Of a stretch of DNA of 64,000 nt, positions 1-10,923 are shown in pieces; positions within the stretch are counted from its first letter, which is position 1; each line of letters starts with the position of its first letter. The notes beneath the pieces are model-generated. The model was not told the DNA's origin. It did not search any database and saw only the letters and a list, made by a program, of their open reading frames with translations. Where the stretch lies: assembly GCA_013398275.1 (NCBI GenBank), contig VZSE01002177.1, positions 1 through 64,000 on the forward strand. The letters run 5' to 3'. Both the position numbers and the translations under genes were made by a program. The DNA is from Promerops cafer (taxonomy: Eukaryota > Chordata > Aves > Passeriformes > Nectariniidae).

Positions 1-3000
1 TAAAAAAAAACAAACATAAAAATGTATCCTACAGACTACAGAAAAAAGTAGTGTTTTCCCAATTACCTCTGAAATCTGAGCTTGACAAGAAAATATATCA
101 CACAGGTCTTTGTTGAATGTGGAAAAAGACAGCCTTCAGATGAAAAGAACAGTGGAAACCTCCTGCAGCATCTTCCCATCTTTCTGTCCTCAGTTATGAA
201 TGTTATATTGTTATAGATCACCAGGTCTTACTTCATTTATTAGAGAGCTGATGCCAGGCACTACATAGTAGATGCCATTTGCAGTACGTGTAAGTCTTAA
301 TAGTCCTTTAAACCCTAAGGAAGAGGCTAAATCTTCTGGACTTCACTACACTCGACTAGTACAAGAATCTGTTATGTCTGAAAAGCCCCAGTCCCAGCTT
401 CACCAGCTCTGGATTTTACCTGTGAAACCCCATGGCACAGACTGAGACATATTGACAGAATACAAAAATCCAAGAGTAACATGCCCATTATCAGCTTTTC
501 AGCAAAATTATTCTTTCTAATTTTCTTCTCTTTTTGCAGTAATGCTTTGGAAAAGGCGCAGACTCTTCTTCCCCCTTCTGACTTCCAACTTTCTTTTTTG
601 GTCAACATAACCCCCACCTCTCTTTTTGTGAGTTTTTCAAGGCAGACCTATCACATACACAGGTCAAAATGAATGATGAAAATTGATACGTAGACACCTA
701 TGGAAAATCTTCAATAGGCACTAGAATTGTATGACACTTCAAACACTGTTCCCTGAATAATCCCATCCTGATTCCTGGCTGGAGGTGTTTCTCAGACATC
801 AAGCAGGTGAGAGCATAAGTGTAGTAAGGGATTCCAAATCTAAAGAGTATTTTGAACCTTAAAACCTTAACTGTCTGGAGCTATTTCATCTCCTCACTAC
901 CTCTTGAATTTTGCAATTGCTTGATTTCCCCCAATTTTAGTGAGCTAAGAGATAATGAAAAGGAAAGTTTTCCCTCAGGCTTCTGCTGGGGTTATATTTT
1001 CACACCTCCCATTCGTGATGAAGTGCTCGTGAAGCTTATCATGAGCCATTGCAGTTTATAGCTTGCTTTTGCTCTGCCATAAAATATCAGGCTTAAGTCT
1101 GTGCCTATAAATGGCAGGAGAAGCTCAGCTGTCCACTCTGCCAACCCAGAGCAGAAACCTTGGCACCCCCTCCAGTGTTACAGAAAAACACAGTTTCTCA
1201 TCATTTTGTTTTCTGGAGCAAAGCTGGAAAAGATAACGTCAGCGTACCCCAAAGACTTCAAGAACCTAAAATGACTCAAACGGTGTAAAAAGCATATCAA
1301 GATTTATGAGGTAACCATGTCATTTCAGTGTGTATTCTTTTTGATTTATGGGACTGGCAGCTGGGGTTAGACGCAGTTTGCATATGAGACTCAGACTGAC
1401 TGATTTCACAGACACAGGAGAATCCAGTGTTCCTGGGGTTTGGCTGGTGTGTACCTGGCAGGACTTTGCACAGACAGAGTCACTGTTTTCTTTGGGCAGG
1501 TGAGGACCCCTAACTAAGCCGTGTTGTTTTTCTGGGGCTGGGCTCACACAGCTACAAGCTGGTTTGCAGTGCCAGCAGTTGTGCAGACAGCACTGATGGA
1601 GGCTTTTTTCCCCGTGGCAGCCAAGTGCTTTGGCTCCGATTCCTGCTGTCCCAGTGGGGTGGTTATAAAGCACTTTCATGCTTTGTTTCTGGTTCAGATA
1701 GCCCCTGGCATTGATGTGAGCATCCTCCAGGGCAGGATGAGCTGCTATGACCCCCTTCTCACATGCACACCAGCATGTCAGAGGCAGCCAGGGTAATGAG
1801 TAACACGGCATGAGCTGCATCTGTGGGAAAATTCAGCTTGCCTTTCCAAGGGGAGTTTCCCAGGGTTTTCTTCATTTTAGATGCAAGCACTAATGCATAA
1901 AAGGAAGTGGTAGGGAGAGCAAAACTGAACATCAATGCACTCTGCTGAATATAAGAGAGGGAGCTGTGGAGAACACCTTTAAATCTGGAAGATTAAGACC
2001 CTTAGAGTAAGGGTAATTTCATGGTAGAAAACCTATTTTATTTTACCTTCTGTTGAGAGGAGCAAAATTGCAATGCAGTTTTCACTGCACAGTTAGGGAG
2101 TGGCAGCCTTTATACACTGTACAGCCTATGGGATAGCAGAGGAAAAGGTGCTTTCTTTTTTCTGAGGTTTCAGAAAATAATTTTGAAACAAATTAACAAG
2201 AATGAGACTTTGTGACATCAATCCCATATCTCCAAAAAAGATGGGTGCCAGCAGAAAGCTAGCTAGCTAAAAGGCTAGATGAGGTCACAAAGAGATATAT
2301 CTTATATAGACTTGCTGATGAAATATGTAATGAACCTTGTCCACAGAATTATCAGATCTTACGAAACAGTTTTGAGATACCTTTCTTAGCAACTTAACTT
2401 TTGAGCCTTAGGGTTAATGTGAGCATTCTTTGATGACCATAATGACTTGTTGAAAGGTTGGCTTTTTAAAGAAATGTGACTGAAATCTGTGTCCATCCAT
2501 CTCTTTGCTTGCTCTTTGCTCTCTCACCCTCATGACCAAGCTGGCTGGTCCTACCAGAATCAGCAAAAGGGCAAAGTATCTCAAAGTTACAAAGGTCTGA
2601 CAAGTTTCACAAAAAATTGACAGCTGAGAAATAAAGGAAGCCTCGAATTAATACTGTCACTGAGGCAAAAGCTTCAGCACAAACAGAGGAGTCTTCAGCA
2701 TGGGCTGAACTAACCACAGTAGATGAAGAATATCAAGTTATAGACCTGAAGTTTGGTCGCATGGGAGGGAGTTGGGGTAGGCAGAGGACTAGCTGAGGTA
2801 ATTGTGGTAGGGGCAGGCAGAAAGATGAACAGATGTAGGATATAAGTAAATAGAAATCCAGTCATTATTAATTCTGCTATTACCATAACTGCTTTCTTTT
2901 TAACACAAATTAGAATTCCAAATAGTCACAAACATCCAGGAGCTGCAGAATAAAGTCAGACACCAGGTTTCACAACACTTGCTGCACTAGATCTGCTAAC

Positions 3001-4084
3001 ATTGCAGCACTAGAGCTCATTCTTACCTTTCCACAGGGTCAACTAAATGCTGAGTGGTAATACTGACCTCATTAAAAGCAACTTTCATAAGCAGTCTCTA
3101 AGCTTGGTGTAAGGACCTCATTAAAGAAAACACAGCTTACTAATATGAGGGTTCATTGGAGGTTAGATTTGTCAGCAGAAACAGGCCAACTTTAGTAATT
3201 CTGTGACGCAAACACAATTTATCTTTTGGAGATGAGGGAAAGGACTATCTAAAATGCCAGTGATTTGTAAGAGGCATCTAAGATAAACCCAAAATTGAGT
3301 TCCTAGCATCCAAATATTTAGGCCAGAATGTTTCAGAATCTATTGTTTTCTTTTCTAACATGGATGTCACTTCTGGAGGACCTGTGATGCCTAAAGCCTT
3401 TTAGTTTTTTCATATATTTGCAGCTTTGTAGAATTTAATATATAGTTTTATATTTTCTAGCACCTTCTTACCCTTTTTCCACCTTCTTCGCCTTTTTCAC
3501 ACTGTAGAACTATAGCTAATCCTTTCTAACACATTATATCACATTCTTGAAATTTTGTTTAGTGCTCTTTCCAAGAAAATAATTTCTAACAAGGACATCT
3601 TGTTTTGCACCAGCTTTTGAGAGACAAAACAAAATATAAAGCAAAGAACTCCCTGGAGACACTCGAAGGGGCAGGCCCAAGGATGGGTCACCAGGGCAAC
3701 TGCTCTCCTATTGGATCTACCTGCTAGATAGACTAATTTGTTAACCTTATAAAAATTGTAGAAATCCTGTACCACGCATGCACATAGCTATTTTTGTGTA
3801 CCTGAAGGCTTTCATTAAATAACAGCTCTTTATATTACCACTTTAATATACTTTGCAAAGTTTTTCTTTTGATTCCAGGAAACAGTTGCTGCTTTGATTG
3901 AAAATTAATATGTTGATACAAAACCCCACAAAGAATGTGTTTTTCACCATCCTCCAATCTCACATATCTACCAAATATTTTAGCAGCCTGGGAAGAGAGT
4001 CAGCTGCTTATAACTCAGGGAGGATCTCAGACATAATCCCTGTTTTTCAGAGTCTGGGTAGAAGGGAGTTTTTCCCCAGAAATT
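1..4084. other. Unique noncoding sequence, no gene recognised
   Basis: I see no recognisable exon, RNA gene or interspersed repeat here. The longest open frame (minus strand, 1320-1820, 166 codons) has cysteine- and histidine-rich but otherwise featureless composition and no domain I know. The only local repetition is a short GCTA triplet repeat near 2258-2269. The sequence reads as ordinary intergenic or intronic DNA. Very diverged repeats could be present but below what I can see by eye. Confidence 0.6.
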
Positions 4085-4642
4085 TGTGATTTTTTTCCCC
4101 CCCACAGTGCACCGGAGTGGTCAAAATGGCGGCGCAGGCACCTGAGAGGAACTGAGCCCAGCAGAGCGGCAATGCCACGCAGCTCGGACACCATGCCCAC
4201 AGCTCGGACAACCTACCTTCCAGGGGGCTTGTTTGTCACTGGTGCTCATTGTTTCGGGCTGGGGTGGGAGACACTGCCTGCAGGAGTCCCTCACCATCTT
4301 GTCTTTGCTCCCACCAGCCGTGTGGTGTGGCCTGTGGGAGCAGTCGCCATCTTACCTCTGTCTGAGGAAGACAGTGGATGTGGCCTGAGGGGTGCGGCCG
4401 CCATTTTGTTTTTGTTCCTGGTGGCGAACACCTTCTGGTGGGTAAAACATCTTCTCTTTTTGAACACTTTTGTTATTAATATTGCAGTTGTTACTGTGTA
4501 TTTCTTATTCTATTGCTTTGTGTTTTTAGTTAAGTTATTATCTCAACCCATAGTCTCTGCTTTTTTCCCTCCCTTACCAAAAGGGGTAGGGGTAGCAGAG
4601 TGGCTTATTTCAAATTTAAATTCCTGCTGATGTTAAACCACT
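4085..4642 (+). mobile_element. Probable avian endogenous-retrovirus LTR (solo or remnant)
   Basis: The last 150 bases resemble the 3' end of avian ERV LTRs: the phrase ATCTCAACCCA, then a pyrimidine-rich stretch, a G-rich stretch around 4582-4592, and a terminal GTTAAACCACTGCA resembling the usual GTTAAACCACGACA. The 5' part is GC- and CpG-rich, unlike its flanks. I see no gag, pol or env sequence on either side, so this is a solo LTR or a remnant. The 5' boundary is uncertain: I chose the TG at 4085 just before the T/C run, and I could not find a convincing target-site duplication. An open frame at 4172-4630 (152 codons) lies inside it and is probably fortuitous. Family recall is from knowledge of avian LTRs, not a search. 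Confidence 0.55.
4122..4408. promoter_or_regulatory. Cluster of YY1-type motifs inside the LTR-like segment
   Basis: CAAAATGGCGGC occurs at 4122-4133 on the + strand, and its exact reverse complement GCCGCCATTTTG is at 4397-4408. A third site, TCGCCATCTTA, lies at 4344-4354 and a weaker one, CACCATCTTG, at 4292-4301. These match the known YY1 consensus (AAnATGGCGGC). The sites sit in a CpG-rich stretch with several further CpGs. YY1 commonly binds promoters and retroviral LTRs; occupancy here is inference. An 11-base unit, CAGCTCGGACA, is also duplicated with a 20-base period at 4180-4190 and 4200-4210. Confidence 0.5.
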
Positions 4643-6199
4643 GCACATGCACAGACACAAACTTCTGACCATGTCCCTTTTTGGTACTGCTGTCTATGTA
4701 TTCTTTGTCTTCAGTCAAACAGACTTGATTTCTTTTTTTTTTTTGGTGTACCATAATCCCATCCTGTCTACTCTCATCCTGCTTTTGTCTGCCTGGTACT
4801 GAGGATCATAACTATGCCTAAAGGCAGGGATGTTCTCTGTTTTGAAGCAGAAGTGTAGCTGATCAAGTTATTCCTTGCCCCATCCTTTTTTTCCACTATT
4901 TATTATTGAATTGACTGTCTTCCAGGCGTTATTTCTCCCTCAGCTCCCTGAGCTGTGCCAATAGCCCACACTGCCGTCAGTCACAATTCAGGCTAAACTA
5001 GCTGATTTTGTGCTGAAGCAGGCTATAAACACTCATAATGCACGTTGGCTACAAAGACAGGCAGAGGCCCATGATGGATAGCTGGTAGGCAGAAAAATCT
5101 TAATCCACTACAAGCTATATCCAATGGGATTGTATGTCTGTATCATTATATATATTTTATAGATAGTCATAGAGACTAAGGCCAGAACTACAAAGTATTC
5201 TAAAGGGAAGCAAAGCTCCAATCTCTCTCTTAAATCACAAACTGTGTGGCTTCCTTAAAGACACAAAGGGAATCTATGATGGAACAGGAAATTGAATTAA
5301 GATTCACAGGTAGCAAGTCTAAACTGCATTTTTTTTCAAAGTTGGAAGTCAAATTAGAAAAACAATTTGCAACTAAGCATTGCACAGCAGTGGAATAGGA
5401 AAGAATAGTTTTAGTTTATTTAAAGCATAGCAACTTCTGTGAATTGCAGGTGTTACAGATTAACACTTTAATGGGAGCCACATGCATTGCATCCTTGATG
5501 TCTGACTCCAAGCTCAGGTTAAAATTGTTTTGACATCTGAGGACATGATGCTCTTTCTGAATATAGATCAAGCTGTCTGTGACATGTAAATGAAACTCTT
5601 CTGAGTATTTTTTTTTAAAAGAAATGTGATCAAAAAGAAAAGGTAGAGAATTTTTCATCCTATCATTTCATCCATTTTTCATGCTATCCTGGGAGTCCAC
5701 TTCTAATTACAGAGTCTCTTTGGACAATGGCAATGTTTTAATCTTGTTTTGCTGAAACACTTAAGTGTGTACTTAGGTAAGGCTGTTTTCAGGAGTGCAT
5801 ATAAGTAACACTTAGATCACAATGCTTTTCCCTGGTGCTGACTGTAATTTCCATTCATTGATTCTGCCAGCCTTGTCTGGTCTAGTTTTTTGGAAGATGT
5901 TTACATATAAATTCATATACCTTACTATTAGTGTACACTGTTTTTCGCCTTGTCTGCTTAAATGTGCGCCACATTTCTATGCCACTATTCTATTGCCACT
6001 TCTGTGAATTTCAATTTTTCTATTTTTCTTTTCAGTCTGTTCTTTCATCTACGGAAAAATCATTCTGTACTCTGAAGTTTTGTGCTGGAGATAGCCACCC
6101 TAAATTATATAAGGAAGCAGAAGATCACCTGTCATGCAAATGGACCCAGACTCCCCTTCCTTTCAACAAACAGGACATTCCCTAAATGGCACTGCCGCT
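4643..6199. other. Unique noncoding sequence
   Basis: No gene is seen. It contains an 11-base T run near 4734-4744 and the possible ancient repeat scrap listed separately at 5165-5205. A few short frames exist on both strands with no recognisable content. Confidence 0.55.
5165..5205 (-). repeat. Possible ancient CR1-type 3' end scrap
   Basis: TCATAGAGACTAAGGCCAGA resembles the minus-strand 3' end of old amniote CR1 families found in turtles and crocodilians (the TCATAGA..CTAAGGCCAGAAGGG type). The match fades after about 25 bases. It is short and diverged, so chance similarity is possible. Confidence 0.3.
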
Positions 6200-6346
6200 T
6201 CACAGAATCACAGAAACAAAGAATCAAGGAATTGTTTAGGTTGGAAAACACCTCTAAAATCATTGAGTCCAATCATTACCTAATCACTACCACGGCTACC
6301 ACTGAACCATATCTCTTAGTGACCCATCTACATGTTTTGAGCACTT
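6200..6346 (-). mobile_element. CR1 LINE 3' end, 5'-truncated
   Basis: Read on the + strand, it starts with diverged copies of the CR1 tail (CACAGAATCACAGAAACAAAGA), followed by a stretch matching the reverse complement of the avian CR1 3' end: TTTAGGTTGGAAAACACCTC, then ATCATTGAGTCCAATCATTA, then the ACTGAACCATATCTCTTAGTG region. It is therefore inserted on the minus strand. About 150 bases survive, as usual for CR1, which truncates at the 5' end during target-primed reverse transcription. No coding part remains. It is moderately diverged, hence probably an old insertion. Confidence 0.9.
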
Positions 6347-7810
6347 AGAGTGATGGTATCAGATTCTGCAAACCTCTGCAGTTATGTAAGATTCTGTCTC
6401 TGTGCTCTCTCTTCCTTTCACATCAGAATGGTTTGCTTTCCATCTTTAGCTTCTGTGGTAACATTCCTCTTCTCAGTGTTAAGCTCTGTCTCATGCTCTT
6501 GCACAGGCTGTCCCCTCATTAATCACTGTTTGGTCCTATCCATGCTTTTTTCCCCTCTGTTGCAACAATCTGTAACTGCACAGAAGTCATGGACTCAGAT
6601 GCTCACATCTACTTGCACTGCATTCTCTCTTTGTCTTATACAAATCCCTACATATTCAGCATTTGTGTATTTTCCCTTGTCTGCACAAACAAAGTATTTA
6701 TTTACACAGAAGCCACATGGAGGAAGTTTGCCAAAGATTTTGTATACATTCACTAATTCAGTTTCACATGAAACAGAGTGCAAGAAGTAGCAAATGGGAA
6801 GCTTTCTTTTGAAGAGGTTTTGTAAGTTTTCCACTTATAGTTTAGTGGTACCCTCCTTGGGTGTGTGGCCTTGATTAAGAATGCCAGGCATAAAGAGAGG
6901 CACTTGGTTTTGTGCTACTTCATGGAGGAGAGGATGGAACATGGACACAGTCCAGAACCTGGTGAGACAGAGATGCTTGATTCAATAGGTACCTTCCAGG
7001 TGATCCAGAAAAATAAGTGTCTGTGTCCTGTTCTTCTGAGTCGTGATGCTGTGGTTTTTCTATAAGTAGCTGGCATCTAATTCCAGGAGCATTGTGTTTT
7101 CTGTGGCTTTCTTTTCTTTTTCCTTTCTGTCCCACTTACAAGGGAGCTACAATAGCTCCAACAGGATATTCCAGATGTTCTGAAACAGATATGCAGAGGG
7201 ATACACAACATTCAACATTTAACAAAGTTCTGTTTTGCCTTCTAATTTCTGTTTAAAAATGCAACAAACCCTTAAAAATAGACTTCCATGCTCATTATTC
7301 TCTGCTTTCCCTCAGGCACATGCTGTGTGGGTGGGAAAAATTACATCTCATAGTCTGATGCTGGCTACTTTCTTTCTGTCCCTTAGCTTGCCTCCATCCT
7401 TTTTCAGGGTTTTATCAGACCAAGGTGATAAATCAGGTAGAATGATCCTGCCATATGCTTTACTCTGGAAATCTAAATTGGATGACAAGGAGAGAGATAG
7501 AAAGAGTTTGTGGAGAAAGCACTAGTGATCATGGAGATTTCAATAATAGATTCCTTATTCTGTGTGGGAAAAATGTCTTCCAGAATTGATATAATGTGCC
7601 ATTGTGCAGCCTTCAGTCCCAGCCAGCACATGGAAACCATGTCACCATGGCATAAAACAATTTCCATTCAAAGCATCTAAAAATATTGGCAGAAGAAGAG
7701 ATTTTAATTTACCCTATCTTCCCTTTGTTCCTTTGACAGCCTGCTAAGTGCATAGCTATGCTCATGGCATTCAGGGCAGTCTGACCCATTCACACTAAAT
7801 CAGTAGATGA
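6347..7810. other. Unique noncoding sequence between two CR1 fragments
   Basis: No recognisable gene. The open frame at 6350-6790 (+, 146 codons) abuts the CR1 fragment, is rich in serine and cysteine from a pyrimidine-rich stretch, and has no domain. Its antisense frame is equally featureless. Confidence 0.6.
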
Positions 7811-8101
7811 TACCTTCTCCAGGTAACAAGTGACAGGATGAGAAAAAGGCCTCATGTTGCCCCAGGGGAGGTTTAATTGGATATTAGGAAAAATTCTCTC
7901 ACTGAAAGGTTGGTCAAGTATTGAAACAGAATGCTCAGAGATGTGATGGAATCACCATTTCTTGGAAATGTTCAGAAAGTGCCTAGCTGTGGCAGCTGGG
8001 GACATGATTTAGTGGTGAAGATAGCAGTGTTAGAGAAATGGTTGGACTTGATGGTCTTGGAGGTCTTTCCCAATCTTAACACTTCTATGATTCTATGACA
8101 T
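7811..8101 (+). mobile_element. CR1 LINE 3' end including the tail
   Basis: This is collinear with the avian CR1 consensus from the end of ORF2 to the tail: AGGTAACAAGTGACAGGATG, GGGGAGGTTTAATTGGATAT, TAGGAAAAATTCTCTCACTG, GACATGATTTAGTGGTGAAG, GGTTGGACTTGATGGTCTTG, and finally TTCTATGATTCTATGA. The element is 5'-truncated, with only the last roughly 290 bases present. Substitutions and small indels break the reading frame, so it is inactive. Confidence 0.95.
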
Positions 8102-8729
8102 AGTGGAGAACAAAAGAAGTCTAGGCCTCAGTGTATCCATGAAATGGAGAGCTCTGCTGATATTAGCAACAACTTCAAAACATGAAAGATCATGCTAAGG
8201 TAAGGCATATTTGTCACCAGGCGTAGATAGAGATGCATCTGGGATCAGAAAATGTTTAATTACTGTTGGCAGGTTTAAACCCCTTCTTTGGACTTTCAAA
8301 ACAGGAGAAGGTATGCACCAGGTTTGTATCATATGCTATCCTCTTACTTTCTGCATCTACAAATAGGTGAGTCTGGGAGGTGAACACCATTATATAAATG
8401 ACCAAGGATAACTCTGTGAATCTGTGTCGCACTTACAGGAGACAGACTCTGCAAAGAAACAGCTAGGGAAAGTCAGCAGATGTCACCAGTCCTAAATCTT
8501 CTTTGAATACCTTGCAGCTGAATTTTGGGACCAAAATAAGGTGAGGCTTCCTTTTACTTGACTTTCTGGAATTTAGATTTCATAAGCATAATTTTTTTCT
8601 TCTTTTCTTTGAAAGCTGGCTAAGATGACAAGGCACCAGAGTGTGAGACTTATAAAATCTTGAAACTGGGCAGTGCAATATTCAGCCTTAATGTCACTCT
8701 GTTGACTGGGGACAAGGTAGCTTTTATGT
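8102..8729. other. Unique noncoding sequence
   Basis: No gene or repeat recognised. A pyrimidine-containing stretch followed by AATAG|GTGAGT at 8362-8372 is a weak back-to-back splice-site motif and is discussed in the findings. Confidence 0.55.
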
Positions 8730-8826
8730 AAAAAAACCCCAAAACCCCAAAAAACCAAAAACCAAACCAGAAGCAAACCCAAAACCAACAAAAAACCTCA
8801 AACCAAAAAACCCAAAAGCAAAACCC
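8730..8826. repeat. A/C-rich low-complexity tract
   Basis: About 97 bases on the + strand are composed almost wholly of A and C, as runs such as AAAACCCCAAAAAACCAAAA. It is not a clean tandem repeat. The minus-strand reading gives a hydrophobic frame (8573-8791) that is an artefact of the composition. The strong strand asymmetry is typical of degenerated simple repeats. Confidence 0.85.
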
Positions 8827-10734
8827 AGATTATAGGGGAATTGTGTCTGATAGGAGAATAAGAAGCAAAGACCCTCAAGATAGCCATCATCTCTGAAGAA
8901 TTTTGTTCTTGTCCCTGCTTAGCTCAAGCCAAATCAATGTAAGGGTTTTGTCCCAATTCCAATTAGTCCATTGTTGGTCAGTATATCTGGAAAGTCCTAA
9001 AAAGATCTGTGCAGTTATTTCAGGAGACTGAGCAGCCCAATTTCTGTTCAGTTAAATGTCAGCTGAGCATACCTGCCACTTTGCAAGTATTGCTTCCCTG
9101 AAAAAGATGAAGGCTGACTCTGACAGAGAAGTAGAGGGTGAGAATGGAAAGATGCAAGCAGCTGAATCTCTTAAATGTTCCTGAGCATCATTAAAAATAA
9201 GGGTGACCAAGGAATGTAAATGTAAAAGACACCTAGGTCAAAACTTCAAGTGTGATTTTGGTGCAGCATCTCTAGCTACATTAGTTGGATATAGTCTGAA
9301 ACAGAAGAATTTTAAAAGTATTTGCAATATCGTGAAGGTATTTTGGCATCTGTTCATTTGGTTTAGTTTTGCACTGAGGGGATAAGGGCAGAATAATTCC
9401 TGCTTGAACTTTACTCACTGGAAATAATTTCTTTTGCCAATGAGAAAGAGTAACTTTGAACAAGTTCTGGCCAAGTTCATACCAAAGGTGCTGAACTCTT
9501 CTCTTTGAAGAGATATCATGTAGCAGAAATCATTTTGTACTGCATGCTGATATTTCCTCCAAATTAACTTAAACTGGTATTCTGCCTCGAAAGCTGAAAA
9601 ATATTAAACCTGACACTCGGCTTGTTTGTTCTACATTCAGAATGTCTACAGCTACCCCTTTTGTGACTTTTCTGTTGCTGCTGGGTTTCCACCTAGATTG
9701 CTTAGATGTCCTTTCTCACTATTCTCAAAATCTCTGCTAGCCCCCAAGTGACTCCTGCACTGTGACTCATGGGCCTCTTTCATCAGGAGGCAAACTAATG
9801 GTCTCCTTCGACATATGCTGGATGTGTTCTGCACAGCTCCAGGGTTTCTGCTGCTGCTAATGAGATTTTTCTAGAGGGCTGGGAAAGATCATTAAGGAAT
9901 GGTTTCTGAAAGCCCAATATTAGTTTTTGTGTTTAACCAGGGGTGCCTCCTCACTGCTCAATGCTAATAATGGCAGAGTGATTGCTTTGATAGCAGGGTG
10001 GTCAAGGATCAACTCACTGGTGTCAACACACAGGTCCATTGGCTAGACTGGGTGTTTTCCAACTTTTGGAATGAGGAAAAAAGGAGCAATGCTTGCAGGC
10101 TTATAGCAAGGTGAGTTGTGGAGCTGAGTGCTAAGTGAAAGACCTGTCTCAAGGCTAATGGTATAACCTGGCTGCACATAGAGGGAATTCCTACCTCAGT
10201 TAGGAATCCAGGCAGGCTAAACATGAGTTTAAACATGTGAAGAAAACAGAGAGAATTATAAGAAATACTTACTTTGAGAGCAATCCCTGTAGAAGAGAAA
10301 CTAGTGGTACAGGATGGAACTAGTGGTGGGTGGGTTGAGGAAAATGAAAACTGTCCTTGGGAGACAGCATTGTCAGCTGCTGATTGTGGGCTTGCTTGGA
10401 GAATGGGAATCATGGGGAAGAGAACATCGGGATAGGAATTGTGGATAGTGCTAGAAGAGGTACTGGGCAGACAACACGTAAGTATTTGGGAAAGAGAAAA
10501 GGAAAGCTCCCTGAGATGCTATTCATTTGTACTGTCAGAAAGGATTCAAGAAGACTGTGGATAAATACTTGACCAAAGGAGAGGTACATGTAGTGCAGGG
10601 AGACAGAAAAATGCATAATTAAACATTCTTCAGTTGCTCTAGACAACATCCTTTACTCCCAGTCCAGAGCTGACAAAAGCCTTAGGTTTCCCTATTTGCT
10701 ACATTGGAAGATAGCATGACAGCCCTTAATTCAG
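8827..10734. other. Unique noncoding sequence
   Basis: No gene or repeat recognised. A 134-codon minus-strand frame (10009-10413) is serine- and leucine-rich with no domain. Nothing resembles LINE or retroviral coding sequence. Confidence 0.55.
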
Positions 10735-10923
10735 GGAACTTGGAATGCTGAGATACAGTGTTTAAACACCACTGAGGTAGCTGAAAAATTGAAGAAAGGA
10801 GAGAGGCTGAAAGGCATCACTGATGCGGCATGCTTCATAGATTTTACAAGAGCAGGGGAAAAGATCACCCTGATGGGACACCATGCCTTTAAAAGGACCT
10901 TGGCAGGAAAAAACTGCATTTGA
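10735..10923 (+). other. Exon-like open frame, unrecognised
   Basis: After a possible acceptor (TTAATTCAG ending at 10734), 62 codons stay open to a TGA at 10921-10923. The peptide is balanced and hydrophilic, including NTTEVAEKLKKGERLKGITD and then FTRAGEKITLMGHHAFKRTL, which looks more protein-like than most frames in this window. There is no in-frame ATG near the start and the polypyrimidine tract is poor. I do not recognise the family. It could be a terminal exon, a decayed retrotransposon or pseudogene piece, or chance. Confidence 0.12.

Noticed and set aside
1320..1820. 166-codon minus-strand frame
   Set aside because: Cysteine- and histidine-rich without spaced zinc-binding motifs; no family resemblance; overlapped by an equally plausible opposite-strand frame.
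4172..4630. 152-codon + strand frame
   Set aside because: Lies inside the LTR-like, GC-rich segment; the hydrophobic C-terminal half is translation of the T-rich LTR end.
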